Shown piece by piece: positions 37,550 to 45,676 of a DNA stretch of 47,983 nt (within the stretch, counting starts at the first letter, position 1; the number at the start of each line of letters is the position of its first letter). This stretch comes from a virus, in the IMG/VR virus record IMGVR_UViG_3300030108_002336, positions 1 through 47,983 of that record; one strand, 5' to 3'. The position numbers and the translations under genes are program-made. Below the pieces are notes generated by a model, which ran no database searches, had not been told where the DNA came from, and saw only the letters and a program-made list of their open reading frames with translations.

Positions 37550-38001
37550 TATCTTCTACCTGCTTTTGTTACATCTTCATTAATTACAAAAGAACCACGT
37601 AATACTGTAGTATGAGTATCTACACCAGAAGTTGTAGGAAGAATAAATTGAAGATCGTAAATATGTCTACCTGCAGGCACATTTCTCATTGTAGCAGCAG
37701 TAGCTTTTATAGTTACATTTCCATTATCATCCACAACGAAAGGTTCAAAGTATGCTGCTCCTGGAAGTTCTTCAGTATTTAAGTTTCTACCTTTTAAGCC
37801 TTTTTCAGTTGTTGCAATCAAAGGATTAGATCCTCTCCTATTTGAAGGCCATACCTGCATAACAAATGAATAGTTGTCTGTAGATAAGTTAAGGCCTGAT
37901 CCTGATGAATCTTTCAGTGTTAAGGTTAGTTCAAATGTATCTCCTTGACGACAGGTGATATCTAAAACTTCTGATACGTCTAAATTTACTTTACTGGCCA
38001 T
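37549..38001 (-). CDS. Fibre adaptor, BppU-N-like beta domain
   Basis: A 150-residue beta-sandwich-like protein: VLDITCRQGDTFELTLTLKD, then YSFVMQVW, GNVTIKATAATMRNVPAGRH and IYDLQFILP, ending VLRGSFVINEDVTKAG. This order matches phage domains used to attach fibres or receptor-binding proteins (BppU N-terminal type). It is encoded between the portal and the collagen-like fibre, overlapping each (11 bases and 1 base), so it may join that fibre to the head or tail. Confidence 0.7.
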   Translation of the reverse strand: MASKVNLDVSEVLDITCRQGDTFELTLTLKDSSGSGLNLSTDNYSFVMQVWPSNRRGSNPLIATTEKGLKGRNLNTEELPGAAYFEPFVVDDNGNVTIKATAATMRNVPAGRHIYDLQFILPTTSGVDTHTTVLRGSFVINEDVTKAGRR

Positions 38002-40420
38002 CTTGCATATTCATTAATAAGTTTCTCATAGGATTCCCTTCCTCTCCTTTTAATTCTGTTCTTTGTCCTTTTCTTTGAGATATGAGCTTAGACTGTTCTA
38101 CAGCTTGTTTTTTAACTCTATCATCCTTTCTATCCTCTTTAAGAACTTCAAGTTTTTCTTTAAACTCTTCATCTGTTTCCTTAAATCCTAAAGTAGCTTT
38201 AGCTCTAATTGTTTCAATCTCTTTGTTAAACTGATGGCGCATAGCTGCAAGTTGTCCATCTAGCTGTGCTTTAAGTTGCATCTTTTGTGCTTCTATTTGA
38301 GCTTCTGCTTGCATCTTTTGACCATCTATTTGCATTTGCATTTGTTGCTGCTGTTGAGCCATCTGTGCTTGCATCTGCTGTTGCTGCATAGCCATTTGTT
38401 GAGCTTGTTGAATTTTTTTCTTTCTTCTTACAATTAAAAGACGTTCAGCTTGATTTACATCTTTAAGTTCTCTAATAGCCATAGCATCTTCAAGATCTAT
38501 TTCTTTTTGACCTAAAGATATTTGTATTGCTTGTTCTAAATATGCTTGATCTTTATCGTCCATATCCTTTTGCACTTGAACTCCAAAATTATACATAGGC
38601 AATCTAGAAAAACTTGTAAGAATGTCCATGTTTGTTTTACCAATAGCATTTTTATAAACTTCCATAATTACAGACTCATCTGGAAGTATTTGCAAACATT
38701 TTACAATATCATTACAAACATATTTGTAAAGTATCATAGATGCATTTGTAATATCATATGTAGCGTTATTTGATGCAGCGATAGCTTGCTCTCTAACTCC
38801 AACCAATGCTTCAGACTTTGGTGTACTAGCATCAACAACCTCATTAATACCAGTAGTATCACGTATCATTCTTAGGTAATGATTGTATAATCCAATAAGC
38901 TCATTAATATTTCTAATGCTATTACCTATTTCACGTATAGGTGGGTTTTGAAAACCTCCCTCTGGATTTTTACTTCTATAGTAGAAAACACCAGTTTGTT
39001 CGTATATATCATGAAGATCTAACGGTTGCAACTCCCCTCCCTTACCTAACTGCACATTTTCTAAACCTTCAATATCTATAATTAATCCATCTGGTTTAGC
39101 TTTAGCTATAGCTTGTTGTATTTTAAGATGTGTAAGCTGAAGCATATCAGCAAATCCAATACAGCTGTTAACCATAGACTTTGGCATCATATCAGTTAAA
39201 TTAGTTGCCACAACAGAGTATGACAATCTAGCTTTACTTATGTCGTGAATGTTTTTAGGAACATTACGCATTCTACCATAACCAAATAGATAATCAGTAC
39301 CTAGTATATAATAACCTTTATATACATTAACAATCTCCATCTTATGAGGCTTTCTTTCAAAAACACTACCTGCTTTTTCTTTATAGTTAAAGCCTTCATA
39401 GAAGAAGTTTCTGTTACCGAATCTATTTTCTTTCTCCTCAAAGAACATGCAGTCTGTAGACAAAAACTCAAACTCTAATACATCTACAGAATATTCATCA
39501 TAATCATAAATATTTCTACCTAGCTTATCATCGTATGTATATGAACCACTAGTTCTTCCAGAAGTTTTTTTAGCAATCTTTTTAAAGTCTGACTCCTCTA
39601 ACTCTCCACTAGCTATTCTTTTTAACTCTTGTATGGGCATACTTTTTATATGCCCAGCATATGTTAGATCCTCAAAACTAGGATCATTTGTTTCACTATG
39701 AATAAAATCTTTAGGCTCTACATAATGAGTCTTAATACCATAATTAGGATCGTTTGATCTTTTAACTACAGCGATACCATTTATGGCTAGATCATTTACG
39801 CATCTTCTAAATATATTATCGTCAAAGTTATTCCATGACAGCGTCATATCTGTTGCCACTTGTGCAGCAATTTCTGCATCACTCTTTACATTTTCACCTA
39901 TAAATATTTCTGCTTCAGCTTCATTATCAGGAATCATTTCTGGATCCATACCTATAGTAGCACCAGTTTTCTCCTTTAACTGCATAAGTTGTTTTTTTAA
40001 AGCAACTTGTATCTCTATACGTTTTTTATCTCTATTTTTTTCTGAAGACGAAAGAGGATCAACAGCCTCTAAGTTTGGATAAAGATTTCTACCTAATATT
40101 TTATTAACTACAATCCTAACAAACTTTGGTAATATTGGTACTGGAGTAAAATCAAGATTCATTAGACTACCATCTCCAGAGTTAGGATCTTGATTGTTTA
40201 ATAATCTTTTATAAATTGTAGTATCTTGTACTCCATTAGCATACTCTTTATTTCTCTTAAATAAAGTATATCTTTTAGAAAATAAAGACGAGCTATCAGC
40301 TCTTTTACCCCACTGAGACTCAATAGCTTTTGCGTATCTTAAGCCATAATCTTTTGTTTCCTTTTCTTGTTGAGGAGCAAGTGGATCTGGAAAGTTTTTT
40401 TTACCGCTATATTGTTTCAT
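37991..40420 (-). CDS. Portal protein (crAss-like)
   Basis: An 809-residue protein right after terminase. The N-terminal half contains LDFTPVPILPKFVRIVVNKI, DMTLSWNNFDDNIFRRCVND and the clip/wing features of portals; the centre has IQQAIAKAKPDGLIIDIEGL, KGGELQPLDLHDIYEQTGVF, FYYRSKNPEGG and RDTTGINEVVDASTPKSEAL, which I know from portals of crAss-like and related phages. The C-terminus is a Gln-rich coiled coil (QQQQMQAQMAQQQQQMQMQ, about 645-670) extending into charged helices, consistent with a barrel inside the capsid. A promoter box lies 20 bases upstream. The ATG at 40420 follows an out-of-frame ATG four bases earlier. Confidence 0.92.
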   Translation of the reverse strand: MKQYSGKKNFPDPLAPQQEKETKDYGLRYAKAIESQWGKRADSSSLFSKRYTLFKRNKEYANGVQDTTIYKRLLNNQDPNSGDGSLMNLDFTPVPILPKFVRIVVNKILGRNLYPNLEAVDPLSSSEKNRDKKRIEIQVALKKQLMQLKEKTGATIGMDPEMIPDNEAEAEIFIGENVKSDAEIAAQVATDMTLSWNNFDDNIFRRCVNDLAINGIAVVKRSNDPNYGIKTHYVEPKDFIHSETNDPSFEDLTYAGHIKSMPIQELKRIASGELEESDFKKIAKKTSGRTSGSYTYDDKLGRNIYDYDEYSVDVLEFEFLSTDCMFFEEKENRFGNRNFFYEGFNYKEKAGSVFERKPHKMEIVNVYKGYYILGTDYLFGYGRMRNVPKNIHDISKARLSYSVVATNLTDMMPKSMVNSCIGFADMLQLTHLKIQQAIAKAKPDGLIIDIEGLENVQLGKGGELQPLDLHDIYEQTGVFYYRSKNPEGGFQNPPIREIGNSIRNINELIGLYNHYLRMIRDTTGINEVVDASTPKSEALVGVREQAIAASNNATYDITNASMILYKYVCNDIVKCLQILPDESVIMEVYKNAIGKTNMDILTSFSRLPMYNFGVQVQKDMDDKDQAYLEQAIQISLGQKEIDLEDAMAIRELKDVNQAERLLIVRRKKKIQQAQQMAMQQQQMQAQMAQQQQQMQMQIDGQKMQAEAQIEAQKMQLKAQLDGQLAAMRHQFNKEIETIRAKATLGFKETDEEFKEKLEVLKEDRKDDRVKKQAVEQSKLISQRKGQRTELKGEEGNPMRNLLMNMQDGQ

Positions 40421-40440
40421 TCATCTTAGAGTATATATTG

Positions 40441-40448
40441 CAAATATA
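40441..40448 (-). promoter_or_regulatory. Promoter box TATATTTG upstream of portal
   Basis: The - strand reads TTTCCTATATTTGCAATATA, a TAnnTTTG match in the 33-base gap between terminase and portal genes, 20 bases from the ATG at 40420. Confidence 0.58.
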
Positions 40449-40453
40449 GGAAA

Positions 40454-42568
40454 TTAGCCGATGACTTTATATCGCCTGAAAAATTTCCGTTCATCAAAGT
40501 TACTGACTTTCTTTTTCTTAACTTTTTGCGCAGCAAGTAGGGCTAAACCAGAACTAATAGTAAGGTCAAATTTAGTTCTATTATCTATTTTATATCCTAT
40601 CCAATCTTCTAAGGTTTTATTAAAATACATATTACCTACTTCTGTAGTTTCGTAGTTTACACCTACATGATCATGAATATAAGATTCTATAGCATGAGCA
40701 TGAGCTTGAATTATATCTTGAGAGTTTGATGGTATGCCTTTTGTTTTAACTTTTACTTTTGCTGTACCACTTTTTAGATGTTGTGGTCTATCCATTAGAT
40801 ATCCATCATAACCTCTTGACTCAAAGTATCTTGCGATACCATACTTATTGTTTTCAATTAAGATGGGATATCCATAGAATACAGCAGCCATTAAAACATC
40901 TTCGTAAAATATTTTAGCGAGTGGAGGTCTTGATGCATATTCTAATACAAACATATTACATGGGTATTCCATATGAAACTTATTGTATAAATGAAGTGCA
41001 CCTTTAGATCCTCTACCATCTACAGTAGCATCAAGATCGTAGGAGTCAACTCCACCACAACCTATTTCTGAATTTGGTGCAACTCTTTTACCCCTAACTA
41101 ATTGTTTTTTATTTCTAAATTCTGCAGGTGGCATCCAAGATATATTAAATCTGCCTACAGGATCTGGCGTAAAAACTACTTCAGTATCTTTTACCCCACC
41201 TTTCCAAACAAAGTTTCCAGTTACAACTGGATTAGGAAACAACTCTTCATTATATTCTATCTGTTCATATATTTTACCAATATTAAATACACTACCTTCA
41301 ATGCTATCTCTAAAGGCTTCATCTGCTGTAAATGGAAATTGACGTATAACCTCATTCATTTCAGATGCGTTATCCTTTAATGAAGATCTTTCATTTTTTA
41401 AATAAGTTCTAGCGCCTATAGTTATGTCTTCTCCATCAATACCTTCTACTGCAGTATCTGGATCATTTACAACTGGGTTTCCATATAAATCAAAAAACCC
41501 CTCTAAAGATTTTTCTGCAGATATAAATAATCTATATAAACCTGTTTTAGTTCTCCCATTCTTGTTCCTCTCCATAGGATTCGAATCCTCCCATAGACTC
41601 TTGTATTCTTTTCCACCTTTTGACATTGGATTTACCGTGCTTCCTACCAGAGCTTTTCCCACGATTTTTCTTCCTACGATCAAACAAGTCCTCTGAATCC
41701 TCCAAGCGTCTCTTATGTCTGTTGGTTTTTCCCATTTTCCAGCTTCATCTAAATACAATATGTGTAGCTTTTCACCATCGTATGCATTATTAGTTGTATT
41801 TTTCCAATTAATAACTGTATTAAGCGCTTCACCTTTTTGTGATGTTTTATTGTTTTTGGTGATACGCTTTGATGGTTCACGAAAAGCTAACTCCATTCTT
41901 GGATTCGTAGTACCATCTTGTATTGGTTTAAAAAAGAAAGGGTAGTGCCTAAACATATACACTACCTTTTTCATAAAAATGTTTTCTTGTGCATCTTTAC
42001 CTGTTTTCGACTGGATCCCCATAAGCTTATCTTTAACCTGTGTAGCTTCGTCCACAAGAACAGAAGAACAGATATTGGTATAGCCAGAACGACGACACTT
42101 AGTATATAACTGACCGATACAACGAGAATCAGACTCGCACGCAGCCATGTGTAAAAATATCTCACGCTGAAAGTTAAGAAAATATGGGTAACCAATATCT
42201 AGCTTGGTCCATTGAAGCATCATATAATGCCTCCCCGTAATATATGTAGGTGTACCGTTATTATAAAACCAAAAGCCCTCACGCCTACGCCTAAACTCTT
42301 CTTCGATATATGGACGAAACTTTTCTCTAAACTCTCTTGGCATCTCTGACCACTCATCCATAGAACGAACACGAGACAGTTCCTTGGGCATAGGAACCCT
42401 TTCCCACATTTGCAAAGGCTTTGATTTTTGATGTCCGCTAATTTGTTTTTTAGGCGGCCTTTTTGGAAGGCAAATGAGTATCCCACCGAGTTCGATAATT
42501 TCACCCTCCGAACCATTGGGACAAATCTTGATAACAGGTTCACTATATTCTTTAACTTCTAATAACAC
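40454..42568 (-). CDS. terL: Terminase large subunit
   Basis: A 704-residue DNA-packaging motor. The ATPase domain has a deviant Walker A-like loop YTKCRRSGYTN (about 155-165) and a clear Walker B, LHILYLDEAG with DE at 274-275, followed by the coupling-motif region ALVGSTVNPMSKGG. The C-terminal nuclease domain (RNase H-like) begins near IGCGGVDSYDLDATVDGRGS (first acidic residue about 508). The replacement of the usual GK(S/T) by RRSG is normal for crAss-like terminases. It cuts concatemers and drives DNA through the portal, encoded next to it. The HNH and lipoprotein genes lie just upstream. Confidence 0.95.
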   Translation of the reverse strand: MLLEVKEYSEPVIKICPNGSEGEIIELGGILICLPKRPPKKQISGHQKSKPLQMWERVPMPKELSRVRSMDEWSEMPREFREKFRPYIEEEFRRRREGFWFYNNGTPTYITGRHYMMLQWTKLDIGYPYFLNFQREIFLHMAACESDSRCIGQLYTKCRRSGYTNICSSVLVDEATQVKDKLMGIQSKTGKDAQENIFMKKVVYMFRHYPFFFKPIQDGTTNPRMELAFREPSKRITKNNKTSQKGEALNTVINWKNTTNNAYDGEKLHILYLDEAGKWEKPTDIRDAWRIQRTCLIVGRKIVGKALVGSTVNPMSKGGKEYKSLWEDSNPMERNKNGRTKTGLYRLFISAEKSLEGFFDLYGNPVVNDPDTAVEGIDGEDITIGARTYLKNERSSLKDNASEMNEVIRQFPFTADEAFRDSIEGSVFNIGKIYEQIEYNEELFPNPVVTGNFVWKGGVKDTEVVFTPDPVGRFNISWMPPAEFRNKKQLVRGKRVAPNSEIGCGGVDSYDLDATVDGRGSKGALHLYNKFHMEYPCNMFVLEYASRPPLAKIFYEDVLMAAVFYGYPILIENNKYGIARYFESRGYDGYLMDRPQHLKSGTAKVKVKTKGIPSNSQDIIQAHAHAIESYIHDHVGVNYETTEVGNMYFNKTLEDWIGYKIDNRTKFDLTISSGLALLAAQKVKKKKVSNFDERKFFRRYKVIG

Positions 42569-42570
42569 AA

Positions 42571-42786
42571 TTAATTTCTGTTATGTCTATAAGGAGCCAT
42601 ATAGTTAGGGGCTTTACCATCACAACACCATTCTCCTCCACCATCCCACGGATCTATGCACCAACATTGACTATAGTCTCTTTTTTGTTTTTGATAATGT
42701 GTTTTATAAGAACTACATGATGATACTAAAACCATCACTATGCACCAAAATAAAACTACAACTAGATAACTTATTCTATTTTTCAT
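42571..42786 (-). CDS. Small Cys-rich lipoprotein
   Basis: A 71-residue protein with a lipoprotein signal peptide: basic MKNR, hydrophobic core (about 6-20), then lipobox VSSC with the lipidated Cys at residue 24. The mature part is only about 48 residues and contains a Cys pair cluster (CWCIDPWDGGGEWCCDGK) and a basic C-terminus. Its start overlaps the HNH gene by 11 bases and it stops 2 bases before terminase, so it is expressed with the packaging genes. Candidates are a superinfection-exclusion lipoprotein or an outer-membrane spanin subunit; neither can be shown from sequence. Confidence 0.65.
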   Translation of the reverse strand: MKNRISYLVVVLFWCIVMVLVSSCSSYKTHYQKQKRDYSQCWCIDPWDGGGEWCCDGKAPNYMAPYRHNRN

Positions 42787-43123
42787 TTCTTCTATTATAT
42801 GTAATTATTCTATGACAGTTAGAACACCTAACTTCACACTTATCTATTTCTTTTTGTATTGCATCTATTGAGTAATATTCAAAAACCATATCAGATACAT
42901 TTTTATATTTATCATCAGTTATATGATCAAAGTCTAAAACTATATGATTTGTTTCTCCACAATCTACACAGCCAGATTCAGTTTTTACTTTTTGAACATA
43001 CTCTTTATTTAGATCTCTTTGTTTTATATTTCTTTTTCTAGATCTAGCTTTTACCTTTTCTTTATTAGCTTCATAATGTCTTTTAGACGCAGCAGCTTGA
43101 TCTTTTTTATCTTTATATGCCAT
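42776..43123 (-). CDS. HNH endonuclease
   Basis: A 115-residue protein. After a very basic N-terminal half (ARSRKRNIKQRDLN) it has a zinc-bound HNH core: C52xxC55, DFDH at 64-67, and C100xxC103H104 followed by a basic end. The full ligand set is intact, so it is probably active. HNH proteins beside terminase genes assist packaging cleavage in many phages, whereas free-standing ones can be homing enzymes. Position directly upstream of terL (only a small lipoprotein between) favours a packaging role. One-base overlap with the preceding gene. Confidence 0.85.
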   Translation of the reverse strand: MAYKDKKDQAAASKRHYEANKEKVKARSRKRNIKQRDLNKEYVQKVKTESGCVDCGETNHIVLDFDHITDDKYKNVSDMVFEYYSIDAIQKEIDKCEVRCSNCHRIITYNRRNEK

Positions 43124-43407
43124 TACTTAGAAAACCTCTCAGCAAAGCCTCCAGTGTAATCCTTAGAAGATTCTATCTCTCCGTTAGTTTTTAAATCTTT
43201 TACCATCTGCTCCAACCTTTGTCTTTCTATTATAAGCTCTTTACAATCGCTAGCTGTTTGTTTTATAGATTGAAGTTCTGCTTTTCTTGCACTTCCGTTG
43301 ATCTCAGGATCAACTGGTTTTTTTACTTCTTCTATCATGTTATTGATAGCAATTTCCATACTTTTCATAAGACGTTCTGAAGCTGATATGGTGCTAAATT
43401 TACTCAT
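43123..43407 (-). CDS. Small helical protein upstream of the packaging genes
   Basis: A start at 43422 is possible, but the ATG at 43407 (MSKFSTISASERL) overlaps the previous stop as ATGAGTAA and is preferred. The 94-residue product is nearly all helical and charged (LMKSMEIAINNMIEEV, KELIIERQRLEQMVKDL) and ends TGGFAERFSK. No homology recognised. Its size and position before HNH and terL would suit a terminase small subunit, but no helix-turn-helix is evident. Confidence 0.6.
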   Translation of the reverse strand: MSKFSTISASERLMKSMEIAINNMIEEVKKPVDPEINGSARKAELQSIKQTASDCKELIIERQRLEQMVKDLKTNGEIESSKDYTGGFAERFSK

Positions 43408-43660
43408 CGTCTTGATAGTCATAAACCCATACAGGAGTTTTTTCTCCTACATAACTTCCAGCAACATTATATTCAAAATGCTCTATAGCATCCTCCATAC
43501 TCATGCCTTCTTCTACAAGTATATCTAAACACTTAGTTACACTGTATACAGCTCTTGGTTCTACACCAAATGTTACACCTGTAATGGCATCATCAAAACC
43601 ATCTGCAAGTAAGCACTCATATTCTTCTAAGTGCAACCATAATTCTTTTTTATCAAACAT
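43400..43660 (-). CDS. Conserved small phage protein (GFDDA...YVGEKTP)
   Basis: An 86-residue acidic protein read from the ATG at 43660; an upstream TTG at 43669 is possible but less likely, because the ATG gives an 8-base overlap (ATGTTTGA) like other genes here. The signature ADGFDDAITGV, AVYSVTKCLDILV, MSMEDAIEHFEYNVAGSYVG and EKTPVWVYD recurs in many phages and some bacteria. Function unknown. It is cotranscribed with the GroES-like gene. Confidence 0.68.
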   Translation of the reverse strand: MFDKKELWLHLEEYECLLADGFDDAITGVTFGVEPRAVYSVTKCLDILVEEGMSMEDAIEHFEYNVAGSYVGEKTPVWVYDYQDDE

Positions 43661-44252
43661 TTTCTTCAACTACATACATTAAATCTTCAGCTCTAGTTCG
43701 GTAATACTCTTTACCATCTATCTTAATACGATAGTCTCTATTTTGTTTAAATCCAACTACATCACCAACCTTTAAGCCTAGTTCTTCTATCCATTCAGCC
43801 ATAAACGCTACTCTTCCTTGAGTAGGAAGTTTTTCTTTTAATGAAACTATTTCGATTAAATCAGAACTTAATTCAGAATTCTGTTCTACTGGTTCTAATA
43901 AAGACCATCCAGCTAAAGGTTTAATCTCTCCAGTCTCTTGACATTTATATGCAATTGCTTGATTGTTTATAGTATGTTTATCATCATACCTAACTACATA
44001 ATGATTATCTTCACCTGTCAAAACTTGACCTTCATTTAATACAACTAAATGATGAAAATATAATGTGTCTCCCTCTTTAACTCCTGTATCGTATTTTAAT
44101 GGGGAACAAACTACAGGACCTTCAGTGATCCTATGCTCAAACTCACTTCCTTCGAATCTAGTATCTATATATAATTCTAGACCAGAGTCAGTCTTAATTG
44201 TGTCGTTGATTTGTTTTTCAAGTTCAACAACAAAAACATGTAAAGTATTCAT
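43653..44252 (-). CDS. GroES-like co-chaperonin
   Basis: A 199-residue protein with two features of the GroES (Cpn10) fold: KEGDTLYFHHLVVLNEGQVL in the centre and, at the C-terminus, GLKVGDVVGFKQNRDYRIKI followed by DGKEYYRTRAEDLMYVVEE, equivalent to the GD.V.F..Y...E.KIDG.EY...RE.DI..V of GroES. It is about twice GroES length, as in phage versions such as T4 gp31, with an extra charged middle (about 120-150). It probably joins host GroEL to fold the capsid protein. It is linked by ATGA overlap to the small Cys gene upstream. Confidence 0.72.
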   Translation of the reverse strand: MNTLHVFVVELEKQINDTIKTDSGLELYIDTRFEGSEFEHRITEGPVVCSPLKYDTGVKEGDTLYFHHLVVLNEGQVLTGEDNHYVVRYDDKHTINNQAIAYKCQETGEIKPLAGWSLLEPVEQNSELSSDLIEIVSLKEKLPTQGRVAFMAEWIEELGLKVGDVVGFKQNRDYRIKIDGKEYYRTRAEDLMYVVEENV

Positions 44253-44392
44253 TTCTTATAAGGAAATATTTTATTTAATTTTTCTTGTCTTTGTTTGCAC
44301 CCACAATCTTTAGGTGCTAATTTATTTAAGCCTGTAGCTTTTGTAAACTTAGCTATAGTGTCTCCTAATCCTTTACTTTTGATTGTCTTCAT
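44249..44392 (-). CDS. 47-residue Cys protein (DCGC...LNKIFPYKK)
   Basis: A short gene easily missed by length cut-offs. It starts at the ATG at 44392, which overlaps the preceding TAA by one base (TAATG), and ends at TGA 44249-44251, which overlaps the GroES-like gene's ATG. The product begins MKTIKSKGLGDTIAKFTKAT and ends KDCGCKQRQEKLNKIFPYKK. The CGC..R...LN..FPY pattern is one I recall from short genes in other phages of Bacteroidota, with no known function. Perfect start and stop coupling on both sides strongly supports it. Confidence 0.8.
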   Translation of the reverse strand: MKTIKSKGLGDTIAKFTKATGLNKLAPKDCGCKQRQEKLNKIFPYKK

Positions 44393-44676
44393 TAGTATCC
44401 TCCTGAACCTCCAGATCCTGATGGGGTGGATGTGCCACTAGATAAGGATCTTATTGATGCTTGCTGAACTCTTTCTGATCTAAGCTGATCCATTATCGAT
44501 TCAACTAAATTTACAGCAGCTTGATCTATAGGTGTCAATCTATCATGAGCTTCTATTTTATGAAAACCACCAACCATGGCTCCTCTGTTAATATGCACAT
44601 GATATGCTCCAATATATTCAGTTCCATCTGGACGATTAAATTGTCCGCCTGCCGTATATAATTCTGTTCTTACCAT
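44392..44676 (-). CDS. Small phage structural-type protein (YxGxYHxH)
   Basis: The ATG at 44676 is one base after the preceding stop and is preferred over a start at 44718. The 94-residue product has VRTELYTAGGQFNRPDGTEY, IGAYHVHINRGAMVGGFHKI and HDRLTPIDQAA, a motif set I know from small proteins near structural genes in marine phages, then a helix and a Ser/Gly-rich tail (SGTSTPSGSGGSGGY). His residues suggest metal binding, as in small spike-type proteins. Function unknown. Confidence 0.68.
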   Translation of the reverse strand: MVRTELYTAGGQFNRPDGTEYIGAYHVHINRGAMVGGFHKIEAHDRLTPIDQAAVNLVESIMDQLRSERVQQASIRSLSSGTSTPSGSGGSGGY

Positions 44677-44677
44677 T

Positions 44678-44920
44678 TTAAAAGTTACAATCAAACTCAA
44701 GCATACAAGGCATATCATCTATACCCTTCCATAGCGCTTGAGTATTATCGTCATTATCTTGTAAATATACTAAATATCTACTTTTACCATACTTATGTAA
44801 ATGTCTTTCATCAATAATTATTGCACTTACTTTACCATTACCAGCTTTCATGCCTACATAATAAGCCATGGCATCTTTCGGATCTTTTCCGATTATAATT
44901 TTTCTAATAACTCCTTCCAT
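44678..44920 (-). CDS. Conserved small phage protein (GKDPKDAMAYYVG)
   Basis: Read from the ATG at 44920, which follows the preceding stop by one base with the same TAAAATGG context as the next gene; an earlier start at 44947 would overlap by 26 bases. The 80-residue product has KIIIGKDPKDAMAYYVGMKA, VSAIIIDERHLHKYGKSRYL and MPCMLEFDCNF. I recall homologues in flavobacterial phages; function unknown. Probably a compact alpha/beta protein. Confidence 0.68.
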   Translation of the reverse strand: MEGVIRKIIIGKDPKDAMAYYVGMKAGNGKVSAIIIDERHLHKYGKSRYLVYLQDNDDNTQALWKGIDDMPCMLEFDCNF

Positions 44921-44921
44921 T

Positions 44922-45224
44922 TTATTCTCGTTCAATTCCAGTACCATCTAATAAATTATCTACATCATCATCATCTAATTCATTCTTATCTTGATTTTGA
45001 TATGTATAATTTATAAAATCTTGTACTTCGTATAATTCATTTAAATCTTCTATATTAAAACTATATATAGCATTTAATTTAGAAATACCACCATATATAG
45101 GATTAACTAATCCAGCAAACATAATCGAAACAAATCGATCTTCTACGTCATATTGCTTCGCTAATGCTTCTGCTTCAAACATCAATCTTTGCATATGAAG
45201 TAAAAATTCGAAATCTTTTGTCAT
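44922..45224 (-). CDS. Conserved small acidic phage protein
   Basis: A 100-residue helical, acidic protein (MTKDFEFLLHMQRLMFEAEA, YDVEDRFVSIMFAGLVNP, YSFNIEDLNELYEVQDFINY) ending in a run of Asp residues. I recall similar N-termini in phages of Bacteroidota, without function. It is the first gene of the long - strand late block; a TACATTTG box lies 15 bases upstream, facing away from the divergent regulator-like gene at 45254. Confidence 0.66.
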   Translation of the reverse strand: MTKDFEFLLHMQRLMFEAEALAKQYDVEDRFVSIMFAGLVNPIYGGISKLNAIYSFNIEDLNELYEVQDFINYTYQNQDKNELDDDDVDNLLDGTGIERE

Positions 45225-45231
45225 AGTTTTG
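45224..45231 (+). promoter_or_regulatory. Possible + strand promoter box TAGTTTTG
   Basis: A TAnnTTTG match on the + strand, 22 bases upstream of the ATG at 45254, overlapping the start codon of the divergent gene by one base. Single weak instance on this strand, so low confidence. Confidence 0.35.
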
Positions 45232-45239
45232 CTTTAATA

Positions 45240-45247
45240 CAAATGTA
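45240..45247 (-). promoter_or_regulatory. Promoter box TACATTTG of the divergent - strand gene
   Basis: The - strand reads ATTACATTTGTATTAAAG, a TAnnTTTG match 15 bases before the ATG at 45224. It lies between divergent genes and within the likely leader of the + strand gene, so binding there could affect both. Confidence 0.5.
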
Positions 45248-45253
45248 ATAAAA

Positions 45254-45676
45254 ATGCCTAGAAGTAAGATATCAAAAAAAATATTATTTAGGGACTTTGC
45301 AAAACAAGACAAAACCTATATAAATAAAAACTATTTAAAGAACTTAAAAGTTTTAAAAAATAAGTATGCCGAAAAGTTAGGTATGGACTTTTCTAAAATG
45401 GAGTTTCTTTTATGGGCATACGATTTGCAATTTTTTACTTTGGACTATGCTAGCAAAGGATTTGAATCTAGTAAATCTAATATAGGTAAAAGATATGTAT
45501 ACCCTCTTGTTAATGCTGGATATATATATAAGCATTTTGATAAACTAACGCCATCAGATACATATGAAGATCATCTATTTAGAGATGAAACTAAATACAA
45601 CTATAGAGTTAGATATGCCATAACTCAAAAAGCAAGACTATTTGTTCAAAGATTTTATAACGAACTAGAAAGTTAA
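45254..45676 (+). CDS. Probable winged-helix DNA-binding regulator
   Basis: A 140-residue basic protein, the only + strand gene right of 1252. The centre (MEFLLWAYDLQFFTLDYASK, then SSKSNIGKRYVYPLVNAGYI) reads as a helix-turn-helix followed by a wing (KLTPSDTYEDHLFRDETKYN) and a C-terminal helix (RVRYAITQKARLFVQRFYNE), as in MarR-type proteins. I recall similar proteins in flavobacterial phages without a known role. Transcribed divergently from the late block and convergent with the nuclease gene (stops abut at 45676/45677), so it is well placed to regulate late transcription. Confidence 0.6.
   Translation: MPRSKISKKILFRDFAKQDKTYINKNYLKNLKVLKNKYAEKLGMDFSKMEFLLWAYDLQFFTLDYASKGFESSKSNIGKRYVYPLVNAGYIYKHFDKLTPSDTYEDHLFRDETKYNYRVRYAITQKARLFVQRFYNELES

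Noticed and set aside
42220-42543. 107-codon - strand frame inside the terminase gene
   Set aside because: Same strand, other frame, fully inside the conserved terminase N-terminal region; composition is Arg/Ser/Gly-rich as expected of a shadow.
44319-44390. Gap at 44252-44392 considered as noncoding or regulatory RNA
   Set aside because: It is explained by a 47-codon gene with coupled start and stop.
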